Origin: VRUE01 sp963703175
Lineage (GTDB): Bacteria > Actinomycetota > Thermoleophilia > Solirubrobacterales > 70-9
Assembly (NCBI GenBank): GCA_963703175.1
Contig: OY969794.1
Span: 1 to 64,000, forward strand
Length of the DNA: 64,000 nt
Direction of reading: 5' to 3'
Positions 1 through 6,459 of this stretch are shown one piece after another (positions within the stretch are counted from its first letter, which is position 1; every line of letters starts with the position of its first letter). The notes below the pieces were generated by a model. It was not told the DNA's origin, made no database searches, and saw nothing but the letters and a program-made list of their open reading frames with translations. The position numbers and the translations under genes are program-made.

Positions 1-517
1 GCTCGAAAACGATGTCCCTCTCCTCGTCGCGGACGTAGTTCAGCACCGCGTCGGCGATCAGCGTGCGGCGAGCGCGGCCGCGACCACGGTTGAGGGGATG
101 GGCGACCTCATGCCGCCAGGAGAGCGGCCTGAATTCGTCGCCCCGCTCTCGCGCCGCGTGCAGGAAACTGATCCCGACCTCGTTGACGCCAAGGGTGTGA
201 GCGCACAGCGGTCCCGCCGCTTGCTGGGGGCTGAGGACTTTCGGCCGGCGCTCCACCTCGCCGGCGACGACCGAAAGATCAGCGCCGCTCTCAGTCAGGA
301 ACCAGAGGCGACGGGGAGCGCGGCGAGCTTCCACGTAGGCGATCAACTCCGCCCGCTCAAGGTAGGCGAGGACTTGCTGAGTGCGGCGCGGGCTGCGATC
401 CGGGAGGTGGATCGCGCGGACTTGGGCGGTAGAGAGGATGCGATGCTCGCCGAGCGAGGCAATCACCTCAGCGGTCGCTTCGGGCAGTCTCAGCCCCGCT
501 GCTGCTTTCCAACTCAT
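1..517 (-). CDS. Replication-relaxation family protein (partial, C-terminus off window)
   Basis: An open frame runs from an ATG at 517 off the left edge; 172 codons are visible. The N-terminal 75 residues read as a winged-helix domain (ILSTAQVRAIHL around 27-38, then QVLAYLERAELI). They are followed by the conserved CAHTLGVNE segment (105-113) and LIADAVLNY (153-161), which are typical of the Replic_Relax family. Members sit on actinobacterial plasmids, integrative conjugative elements and phage-like islands, where they are thought to act in plasmid-type replication or transfer; the biochemical role is not settled. A G-run lies about 4 nt before the ATG. The ATG overlaps the stop of a small upstream frame (ATGA). 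This gene marks the left part of the window as part of a mobile island. Confidence 0.85.
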   Translation of the reverse strand, partial: MSWKAAAGLRLPEATAEVIASLGEHRILSTAQVRAIHLPDRSPRRTQQVLAYLERAELIAYVEARRAPRRLWFLTESGADLSVVAGEVERRPKVLSPQQAAGPLCAHTLGVNEVGISFLHAARERGDEFRPLSWRHEVAHPLNRGRGRARRTLIADAVLNYVRDEERDIVFE

Positions 518-786
518 GCGGACCCCCAAGCCCGCGACCGATTGACGGCGAAGCGCTGCGAGGCCAGCGCGGAGCCGATGGGCGTCTGTGTCGTTGCCTG
601 CGCCGAGGCGATTACGGTCGCCGAGGTGATGGAGAGCCGCTGCGGAGCCAGCGCGGAGGCGATAGCGCAGGCGTCGAGTGCAAGGGACGCGGGGAAGATC
701 GAGAGAGCAATGAGGACCGCCGTGACCGACTTGATGTTTTGACCCGGGGGTGGCGTAGGAATGTCGGCAAAACGCCAGGCCCGCAA
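514..786 (-). CDS. Possible small hydrophobic protein upstream of the replication-relaxation gene
   Basis: A short open frame ends at 514 in a four-base ATGA overlap with the next gene, an arrangement typical of translationally coupled genes. It has a hydrophobic stretch (SVTAVLIALSIFPASLALDA) followed by an Ala/Ser/Thr-rich tail with a weak internal repeat (IASALAPQRLS and IGSALASQRFA). The start is unclear: a TTG at 786 is used here, and a GTG at 897 is also in frame. No family is recognised. The frame may be fortuitous, because the region just upstream is repeat-rich non-coding DNA. If real it would be a small exported or membrane protein of the island. Confidence 0.25.
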   Translation of the reverse strand: MRAWRFADIPTPPPGQNIKSVTAVLIALSIFPASLALDACAIASALAPQRLSITSATVIASAQATTQTPIGSALASQRFAVNRSRAWGSA

Positions 787-1410
787 ACGGCGCTGTGATG
801 GGCGTTGGCGGGTTTTGGGCCTAGCCGGGCCGCGAAAAGATGGGCGCAGCCTTCCCCGAAGCGGGAAGCGAAGCGGCGATGAAATCCAAGCTCTCACATA
901 ACTACAGAGCAAGAAGCCGCCAAAGTGGTCACAACCGTACGCGCGTACGGTTGTACGTTGCGCAGGGCTGCGAGGGCGGGTCTGTTGGTTTACGCGCTCA
1001 TCCATAGGGCTCTGACCAACAGGGCGATCAGCCGCAAAAGTGGCTTCAACTCCCCAGTTAAAGGGCGTAGCTGCGGACCGGCGAAGCGGAGGCGAAATCC
1101 AACGGGCCATACCCAACAGGGCGGCGAGCCGCCAAAGTGGTCATAACCATTTGCGCATATCCCTATATGGGCAAGTGGCGACCTTGCTGCCTCAGCGACC
1201 TCTCGTAGTTCGCTCACCCGGGCGGTCCCTATCCAGGAGAGAGGCGCGGACGGACCCGCCTCGCAGGGGACGATCAGCCTTGGCAAGTCCAGCCACTACG
1301 GCCTCATTGGCCGTCAGCGGTCCCCGCTTCCTCCGCCGGGTAGCCTCGAAGGGGGATGCACCAGGCCGTTCAGCACCAGGGAGCAAGAGGCCTTGAGCGA
1401 AGGAACCTCA
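787..1410. other. Repeat-rich intergenic region of the island
   Basis: No convincing gene is seen here. The open frames present are mostly made of the repeat units described separately, and they keep no family signature. The stretch contains direct repeats, a perfect 24-bp palindrome and an imperfect palindrome. From about 1175 to 1400 nothing further is recognised apart from the ribosome-binding site of the next gene. Its position between a replication-type gene and island cargo would suit an origin, partition or regulatory region, but that is inference. Confidence 0.5.
842..1174. repeat. Diverged direct repeats each followed by a palindrome
   Basis: Two related units (about 842-954 and 1065-1174) share the block GCGAAGCGG..GAAATCCAA (around 868-890 and 1080-1101) and the block GCCGCCAAAGTGGTCA (916-931 and 1129-1142, first bases approximate). 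Each shared block is followed directly by a palindrome. At 931-954 it is a perfect 24-bp palindrome with half-site ACAACCGTACGC; at 1151-1174 it is imperfect (TTGCnCATAT facing ATATGnGCAA). A third, decayed block (GCCGCAAAAGTGGC) lies at 1031-1044. The three AAAGTGG cores are 115 and 97 bp apart. The layout resembles binding sites for a plasmid-type initiator, partition protein or repressor; the actual ligand is unknown. Confidence 0.6.
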
Positions 1411-2142
1411 ATGCCTGACAACAGCGCCATTGAGTGGACCGAGGCGACCTGGAATCCAGTGACCGGATGCGATCAGGTCTCCCCCGGCTGCGCCCACTGC
1501 TACGCCAAGACTTTTGCCGAACGCTGGCGCGGCATCCCCGGCCACCCCTACGAGCAGGGCTTCGCCCTGCGCCTCTGGCCCGACCGCCTTGAGCAGCCGT
1601 TCAAGTGGAAGCGCCCCCGCCGAATCTTCGTCAACTCGATGTCCGACCTGTTTCACGAGCGAGTACCTGACGAGTTCATCGCCCGCGTGTTCGACGCAAT
1701 GGAGGGAGCGAGCCAGCACGTCTTCCAGGTGCTGACGAAGCGCCAAGATCGACTTGTCGATCTAGCCCCCTCCCTGCCGTGGCCCTCCAATGTTTGGATG
1801 GGCGTCAGCATCGAGAATCGCCGCTTTGTCCATCGGGCGGATGCGCTGCGCGAGGTGCCCGCCTCCATCCGATTCATATCTGCCGAGCCGCTGTTGGGAC
1901 CGCTTGAAGGGCTGGACCTCGACGAGATCGACTGGCTGATTGCAGGTGGCGAGTCGGGTCCCGGCCATCGACGCGTCGATGAAGCCTGGATATTGGAGTT
2001 GCGCGACCGATGCAACGCTGAGGGCGTTGCCTTCTTCTTCAAGCAATGGGGCGGCCATCGTCCGAAGTCGAACGGCCGTGAGTTGGCCGGGCGGACCTGG
2101 GACGAATTCCCCGTCTCCGGCCGCGCTCTTGTGCCCGCCTAG
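1411..2142 (+). CDS. DUF5131 / phage Gp37-Gp68 family three-Cys-motif protein
   Basis: This 243-residue protein opens with the family hallmark IEWTEATWNPVTGC. Cysteines at 20, 27 and 30 are spaced CX6CX2C and followed by Tyr, a pattern suited to an iron-sulfur cluster of radical-SAM type. Further family blocks are RRIFVNSMSDLFHE, the FQVLTKR motif, WMGVSIEN, FISAEPLLGPL, WLIAGGESG and the C-terminal FFFKQWGG. The ATG at 1411 is preferred over an in-frame TTG at 1393 because AAGGA lies 6-7 nt before it. Such genes are common on phages and islands and are usually paired with a TcmP gene. Here TcmP faces it, and the two stop codons share the tetranucleotide CTAG. The substrate is unknown; nucleic-acid modification is a guess from the company it keeps. 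Confidence 0.9.
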   Translation: MPDNSAIEWTEATWNPVTGCDQVSPGCAHCYAKTFAERWRGIPGHPYEQGFALRLWPDRLEQPFKWKRPRRIFVNSMSDLFHERVPDEFIARVFDAMEGASQHVFQVLTKRQDRLVDLAPSLPWPSNVWMGVSIENRRFVHRADALREVPASIRFISAEPLLGPLEGLDLDEIDWLIAGGESGPGHRRVDEAWILELRDRCNAEGVAFFFKQWGGHRPKSNGRELAGRTWDEFPVSGRALVPA

Positions 2143-3011
2143 TCGAGCATCGAAATCTGGCCGTAGGCGTTATCCCTGGTGGCACCCTCAAACAGTTTCT
2201 TCGCCAGTGGGTGCTTGCTGGCCATGATGAAGTCGTAGAGCGGCGAGCGCGTCTTTTCGCCTCTGACCTCCTTCGACGAGGTGTAGGCATAGCCGAATCC
2301 GCCAAGAAGATCGCGGTAGTGCTCGCGCACGGCCACCCGCCAGTCGTTCGGCTTGCAGCGCGGATAGTTTGGCCCGAGGACACGTTCGACGGCTTGAAAG
2401 TACCCGGCCGCCAAGCTGCGATAGAGCCCGTGGATCGGCAGGTTGATCATCAGGTCCATTGGGCGGTCTTGGGTCAGTGCCTCGATCGTCGCGGGTTTCA
2501 GAGTGCAGCCCTGAGGATCGAGAAGCGCAAGGGTCAGGATCCGTCGACGCGGGACGACCGAGCGCACCCATTCGATCGTCGCCGGATCATTGGAGTCAGC
2601 GCACTGGATATGCGGCTTCGCTCCCAGCGCCGCTACCCGCTGTTCCAGGGCATCGATGCAGGCGCTGTCGTTGTCAACGAACGCGAGGTGGGAGTAAGCG
2701 GGCTGGACGCCGAGGGCGATCAACGGCGAGCCGACGACCCACTCGCCGGTGTCCTTGACCCAGCACATGCCCGGCCCGCAGTAGGTATCGACGTAGGCGA
2801 GGCCGCCCCACTTGTTCTTCATCGCTGCCGCGACGATCCCGGTGTATCGCTCGATGTAGTGCTTCTTGTTGGCGTTGTGGGCCTTCACCACCCTGGCCGG
2901 GAGGCCGTCGGGCGCGATGACCAGTTCGTCGGTGCGCCCCGGGTAGACGGGTGGGTGGAGGTCAGGCCCGGCGTCGAACGCAGGCGGCAGGCTGATCGCA
3001 GGCAGCGCCAC
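2139..3011 (-). CDS. tcmP: Three-Cys-motif partner protein TcmP
   Basis: This 290-residue protein with a GTG start matches the TcmP family, the named partner of three-Cys-motif (Gp37/Gp68, DUF5131) proteins. Typical blocks are KAHNANKKHYIERY (43-56), VDTYCGPG (74-81), GSPLIAL, FVDND (111-115), ADSND (138-142) and LLDPQG (163-168). Their order and spacing resemble motifs I to IV of class I SAM-dependent methyltransferases, with an aspartate in the acidic positions; this reading is inference. The C-terminal third (YFQAVERVLG, YAYTSSKEVRG, LYDFIMASKHPLA) also looks like the family. It is transcribed towards its partner and overlaps it by 4 bp, whereas such pairs are usually co-directional. Confidence 0.88.
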   Translation of the reverse strand: MALPAISLPPAFDAGPDLHPPVYPGRTDELVIAPDGLPARVVKAHNANKKHYIERYTGIVAAAMKNKWGGLAYVDTYCGPGMCWVKDTGEWVVGSPLIALGVQPAYSHLAFVDNDSACIDALEQRVAALGAKPHIQCADSNDPATIEWVRSVVPRRRILTLALLDPQGCTLKPATIEALTQDRPMDLMINLPIHGLYRSLAAGYFQAVERVLGPNYPRCKPNDWRVAVREHYRDLLGGFGYAYTSSKEVRGEKTRSPLYDFIMASKHPLAKKLFEGATRDNAYGQISMLD

Positions 3012-3085
3012 CCGCTCAACCTAGGGACCGCGCCGGACGCTCTCCCACGCCGGAGTCGAGTCGAGCGCGAGAAGGAGGACGCGGC

Positions 3086-3601
3086 CTACCCGTCGTCCGG
3101 CTGCACTCCGCTGACATCCCAGCCATCAGCAGCCGCTAAGGCTCGACCGAACTGCTCCATCGGCGAAGGGTCCGGTAGCCCGACTATCTCATCCGTTTTG
3201 AAGGCGTAGCGCTCGTCTCCCAGCCTGAGCATCCAGGCCCGAAGGACGCGCTCTGCGCCATGGTCGTAATGGATCGCATCCGTGATTGTGCTGATACCCC
3301 AATTCAATGCGCCGTAGCGTTGCACCATCAGCTTTGGCCACTCATATTTCGGATCCTCTGCCGGATACACAAACGCCGTCCACAGCGTGTGCGGCTCACC
3401 AACCAAGGACAGGAGCCACGGCTGCGACTCATTGCTCGGAATGCTGTGGAACTCCACTATCGCCCACTGCTCGCCGAACTCAGGCATCAGCGCCTTCAGG
3501 CTGCGCGCGACCGCCCGAACCTCCGTGCTTTGGGATTCGTTACCGGCGACGAGGCCTGCGGCGATCTCTAGCGCTTGCTGATCGGTCACGCCAAGCACCA
3601 T
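3086..3601 (-). CDS. Hypothetical protein of the island
   Basis: A 171-residue soluble protein with an ATG start; I recognise no family. It is Trp-rich, acidic and without Cys or membrane segments. Segments such as EQWAIVEFHSIPSNES, LLSLVGEPHTLWTAFV and ALNWGISTITDAIHYDHGAER suggest a compact alpha/beta fold. It lies 74 bp upstream of tcmP on the same strand and 43 bp downstream of hicB, so it could be co-transcribed with either. It may be a third component of the DUF5131-TcmP cargo or an unrelated passenger. Confidence 0.6.
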   Translation of the reverse strand: MVLGVTDQQALEIAAGLVAGNESQSTEVRAVARSLKALMPEFGEQWAIVEFHSIPSNESQPWLLSLVGEPHTLWTAFVYPAEDPKYEWPKLMVQRYGALNWGISTITDAIHYDHGAERVLRAWMLRLGDERYAFKTDEIVGLPDPSPMEQFGRALAAADGWDVSGVQPDDG

Positions 3602-3644
3602 GCCATCCCGGCAAGACGGAATCTGACTACAACGAACTGCTCGC

Positions 3645-3860
3645 TTATGCAGCCGTGAGTGGACGATCCGTCAGAGTGGCCGTTGCAACGTGCAGCGGGC
3701 CGCCTTGCTCGCCCTCATCGGCCAAGTAAAGCGCGACGCCCTCTTGCAGAGACTCGAAAAGCTCATCCAAGGTGTCGCCGGAGGCAAAGCAGCCAGGAAG
3801 CTCTGGAACGTCTGCCCAGTAGCTGCCTTCCTCGATATGGATGCGAGCGGTCAACTCCAT
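3645..3860 (-). CDS. hicB: HicB-family antitoxin (short form)
   Basis: A 71-residue protein with the HicB partial RNase H-like fold: LTARIHIEEGSYWADVPELPGCFASGDTLDE..SLQEGVALYL. In the family it binds and blocks HicA. The usual C-terminal ribbon-helix-helix or HTH DNA-binding extension is missing, since the protein stops soon after the core, so autorepression may be weak or need another factor. It lies 13 bp downstream of hicA in the usual toxin-first order. The module sits at the island end, where it could stabilise the element by post-segregational killing. Confidence 0.88.
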   Translation of the reverse strand: MELTARIHIEEGSYWADVPELPGCFASGDTLDELFESLQEGVALYLADEGEQGGPLHVATATLTDRPLTAA

Positions 3861-3873
3861 TGCTGAATCTCCC

Positions 3874-4068
3874 TCATTGTAGCCCCGCCTGCTTAAGAAT
3901 CGCGCTGGTCAGGCCGGGCTGGTAGTCGCGGCCCTTGTGCTGCGGAAGCGTGATTGGGCGATGCCCCTCCTTGGTCATCTTGACTTGGTGCTTGCCGCCG
4001 CGAGCCTGCGTCCAGCCGTTTTCCTTCAACAGCTTGATTGCCTTTTTCTGACTGAGCGTCCCTTTCAT
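3874..4068 (-). CDS. hicA: HicA-family mRNA interferase toxin
   Basis: A 64-residue double-stranded-RNA-binding-like toxin. It contains the pattern KLLKENGWTQARGGKHQVKM with the catalytic histidine at 27, followed by HRPITLPQHKGRDYQPGL, as in HicA/YcfA proteins that cleave mRNA in the ribosome context. The ATG at 4068 gives the usual family length; an in-frame extension to 4158 would read through the phased repeats and is not favoured. The gene precedes hicB. Its promoter must lie within or next to the repeat region at 4124-4205, so integrase or HicAB binding there could affect it. Confidence 0.88.
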   Translation of the reverse strand: MKGTLSQKKAIKLLKENGWTQARGGKHQVKMTKEGHRPITLPQHKGRDYQPGLTSAILKQAGLQ

Positions 4069-4123
4069 CGGCCTAGCGACGGTAGCTCTAGATGCGGCGG
4101 AAACGTTTCGGTGGCGACCCTCA

Positions 4124-4205
4124 TGCGCCACTGGTGCGCCAGTCGTGCGCCAGTACAACCGGAAATAACCGGATTCAGCCGGATGAAAACCGCTTAAACA
4201 AGCGG
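4124..4205. repeat. Phased short repeats, putative attachment/integrase arm region at island end
   Basis: Three direct copies of TGCGCCA start at 4124, 4135 and 4146, exactly 11 bp apart. Three copies of the pattern NANCCGGANN follow at 4156, 4166 and 4176, exactly 10 bp apart. A 6-bp hairpin closes the region (CCGCTT at 4190-4195 with AAGCGG at 4200-4205). Helical phasing of this kind is typical of arm sites for tyrosine recombinases or similar DNA-bending proteins near attachment sites. It lies exactly where island genes give way to a core regulator gene. No integrase is in the window; it would lie beyond the left edge. The core crossover site is not identified. Confidence 0.55.
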
Positions 4206-4230
4206 AATGTCAATGCTGGCGCCACCCGAT

Positions 4231-4629
4231 CTAGATGAAGTACATCCCCGAGCCGGCCTCCTCGGCCTCGCGACGGGCTACTTCGGCGATCGTCGTCTGA
4301 CCGAAGACCTTGCGTAAGGAGGTGACGCCCTCTGCCCATATCCCCCCCGCCTCGTCGGCCTCCTGGCCGACCTTGCCGTCGAGGGTCTGGACGACCTCGA
4401 GCACGCTGATCTCATCGGCCGGGCGGGAAAGCGTGTAGCCGCCTTTCATCCCACGGTGGCTGGTCAGCAGGCCACCCCGGCGCAGGGTCGAAAAGAGTTG
4501 CTCAAGGAACTGCTCGGGGATGGCGCGGCGCTCAGCCAGCTCCTTGATCGGCACCGGCCGCTCGCCCGACCGGGCCAGCTCAGCCATCGCGACAACGGCG
4601 TAGCGCGACTTGGAGGTGATCGAAATCAC
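4231..4629 (-). CDS. Rrf2-family transcriptional regulator
   Basis: A 132-residue winged-helix regulator with the Rrf2 signature: ITSKSRYAVVAMAELAR, then PIKELAERRAIPEQFLEQLFSTLRRGGLL and the wing HRGMKGGYTLSRPADEISVLEVV. It contains no cysteine, so it cannot hold the [2Fe-2S] cluster of IscR or NsrR and is closer to CymR/YwnA-type members. Its target is unknown. The gene diverges from the LuxR-type gene at 4677; the 47-bp gap contains GTATAG/CTATAC, which could serve as a -10 on either strand. Its 3' end lies 26 bp from the island boundary, so this gene end may be the integration target. Confidence 0.9.
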   Translation of the reverse strand: MISITSKSRYAVVAMAELARSGERPVPIKELAERRAIPEQFLEQLFSTLRRGGLLTSHRGMKGGYTLSRPADEISVLEVVQTLDGKVGQEADEAGGIWAEGVTSLRKVFGQTTIAEVARREAEEAGSGMYFI

Positions 4630-4676
4630 AGGCCCTTTCTACCGCACGATGCGGACTTTGGTGGGTATAGGATCGA

Positions 4677-5303
4677 ATGGTTCCGAGCGAGCGCCCACAT
4701 TGCCTTGTGATCGACGCCCAGCCTCTGGTCCGCCTTGGCGTGCGCGAGGCCCTGGCAGGCGACTTCGAGATCCACGAGAGCGAGACGCGCCGCGAGGCCG
4801 TCGGCCTGATCCAGGACATCGGCAGCGTTGACGTCGCAATCGTCGATCTGCGACGCGAGGTCTGCGAGCCCGACGAGGCGTTGCACGGTCACGAGGCGAT
4901 CCGGACGCTGCACAGCACTGCCCCGGGCATGGGGATCGTCGCCCACGGCGAGCGCCCCGATCGCCATCTGGCCTCGATTGCCTTACAGGCCGGCGCCAGC
5001 GCGTACGTCGCCCGTACGGCCAGCGCCGAAGAGATGGCCAAAGCGGTGTACGCAGCGCTCGAGCAGGAACGATTCGTCGACCCGGCGGTACCGCCCCGCG
5101 ACAGCCGCGGCAAACTAACCCGACGCCAGCGCGAGATCCTGCAGTTGCTCGCCGACGGCGGCTCAACCATCGTTGCCGCGCGGGAGCTTGGCCTCAGCGA
5201 AGAAACGATCAAGACCCACACTAAGAACGCCCTGGGCCGCCTCGGCGCCAGAAACAGGACTCACGCAGTTGCGATCGCACTGCGCGAGTGCCTTATCGAC
5301 TAG
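4677..5303 (+). CDS. NarL/LuxR-type response regulator with atypical receiver
   Basis: A 208-residue protein with an N-terminal receiver domain (about 8-125) and a C-terminal LuxR helix-turn-helix (KLTRRQREILQLLADG..ELGLSEETIKTHTKNALGRL). The phosphorylatable aspartate is probably D57 in AIVDLR. The receiver is degenerate: the usual second acidic residue after D13 is Ala (VIDAQP), the switch Thr/Ser is replaced in MGIVAHG, and the conserved Lys is Arg (AYVART). Phosphorylation-independent control is therefore possible. No kinase gene is adjacent. It converges on the HDOD-LuxR gene with only 5 bp between stops. Confidence 0.88.
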   Translation: MVPSERPHCLVIDAQPLVRLGVREALAGDFEIHESETRREAVGLIQDIGSVDVAIVDLRREVCEPDEALHGHEAIRTLHSTAPGMGIVAHGERPDRHLASIALQAGASAYVARTASAEEMAKAVYAALEQERFVDPAVPPRDSRGKLTRRQREILQLLADGGSTIVAARELGLSEETIKTHTKNALGRLGARNRTHAVAIALRECLID

Positions 5304-5308
5304 GCGAC

Positions 5309-6382
5309 TTAAATCCAGCCACGATCGCGGGCCGTGAGAACCGCCTGGGCCCGGTCGACGGCACCGATCTTGCCGTAGACGTTGTGCAGGTGGGTGCGGA
5401 TAGTCGAGACCGAGAGCTGCATTTCGCCGGCAATCTGCTTGTAGACCATGCCCTCGGAGAGATGACGGAGAACGTCCAGCTCGCGAGCCGAAAGCGGACA
5501 GGGCTCGCTGACTCGGGAATCAGCCTCGCGTGGATAAGGAAGCTCGTACAGCAGCTCACGGAGCCCGTCGACGCTTAGGCCGGCTCGCTTTGCCGCCTCA
5601 CGCAGGCGCTCCGGCGTCACCGCCTCGCCCTGGGAGTAGTGAGCGACCATGTCGGCGGTGGCGACGATTGCCGCCAGCCCTTCGGCGTCCTCGGCGTGAT
5701 GGCGCTCGATCGCGACGGCGATCTGCTGCGGCACGTTCCAGCGCCGCGCCAATACCCCGCCGACCAAGGCATGGTCGATGCCGAGCTGGTCGCGTTCTTC
5801 GCGGATGCGCTGCTCGGGCGTCCGCGAGGTGGCGTCGAAGTAGGTCCTGCGGCCCGGGTGCAGCTTGGAGATAACCAGCCGGCCAATGTCGTGAAGCAGC
5901 GCAGCAACAACTAGCTCGTCGCGGTCAGGCCAGCCAATCTCACGGCCGATCCGGGAAGCCGCCTGCTGGGTCGCGAGGGCGTGGACGCGGAACTGCTCGG
6001 GACGCAGCTCCCAGCCGCCATTGGGCTCAAAGAAATCGAAGACCGGCGAGGTGCCAGCAATCGCCAGCACCCCAGAGGGCTTGAGCACGTCGATCGCAGC
6101 CGGTACGCCGCCGATGCTGCCGGAGATACTGGAGCGATTGGCAAAGCGCAGAACGGCGATCGTCAGGGCCACGTCCGCCTCGACTGCCTCGACCAGATCA
6201 CCGATCCGGGAAGTCTCAGCCGTCGCCGCATGCATCACGCGGGTACGGGACTCGATCAGGGCGGGGAATTTCTCAACCGCCTCAAAAGCGGCGGCAAGCC
6301 GAGCTCCGGGTGCAGCGGCCGTGGCACCCCGCGGGGCGTCGGCTTTGTGCACTTTTCCGTTGCTTTGCGTCTTAGATGCCAT
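5309..6382 (-). CDS. HDOD domain protein with C-terminal LuxR HTH
   Basis: A 357-residue regulator. Residues about 30-260 form an HDOD/HD-type domain: H134 in FRVHAL, the HD pair H164-D165 in LLHDIGRL, and H204 in DHALVGG. Residues about 295-357 are a LuxR helix-turn-helix (PLSARELDVLRHLSEGM..QLSVSTIRTHLHNVYGKIGA). HDOD proteins link signalling to gene expression; with HDIG residues present, phosphodiesterase activity is possible but not shown. The first 28 residues are a low-complexity Ala/Lys segment. It faces another LuxR-type gene, and the two may form one local regulatory pair. Confidence 0.85.
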   Translation of the reverse strand: MASKTQSNGKVHKADAPRGATAAAPGARLAAAFEAVEKFPALIESRTRVMHAATAETSRIGDLVEAVEADVALTIAVLRFANRSSISGSIGGVPAAIDVLKPSGVLAIAGTSPVFDFFEPNGGWELRPEQFRVHALATQQAASRIGREIGWPDRDELVVAALLHDIGRLVISKLHPGRRTYFDATSRTPEQRIREERDQLGIDHALVGGVLARRWNVPQQIAVAIERHHAEDAEGLAAIVATADMVAHYSQGEAVTPERLREAAKRAGLSVDGLRELLYELPYPREADSRVSEPCPLSARELDVLRHLSEGMVYKQIAGEMQLSVSTIRTHLHNVYGKIGAVDRAQAVLTARDRGWI

Positions 6383-6459
6383 AACCGAGTCGCTCCGCCC
6401 CCCTCATCGGCAGCAAAGGACGCACGGTTTAGCCTTGGCCTCCCCATTATTAGGTGTTG

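Noticed and set aside
98..742. A 214-codon plus-strand frame at the left end
   Set aside because: It lies opposite the replication-relaxation gene, shows no family signature, and its composition fits a shadow frame.
990..1286. Minus-strand frame in the repeat region
   Set aside because: Most of its translation comes from the repeated blocks (the same short DHFGG segment recurs in another frame), so it reflects the DNA repeats rather than a gene.
1192..1386. Small basic minus-strand frame upstream of the DUF5131 gene
   Set aside because: No ribosome-binding site, no recognised family, and Arg-rich composition typical of chance frames in this GC range.
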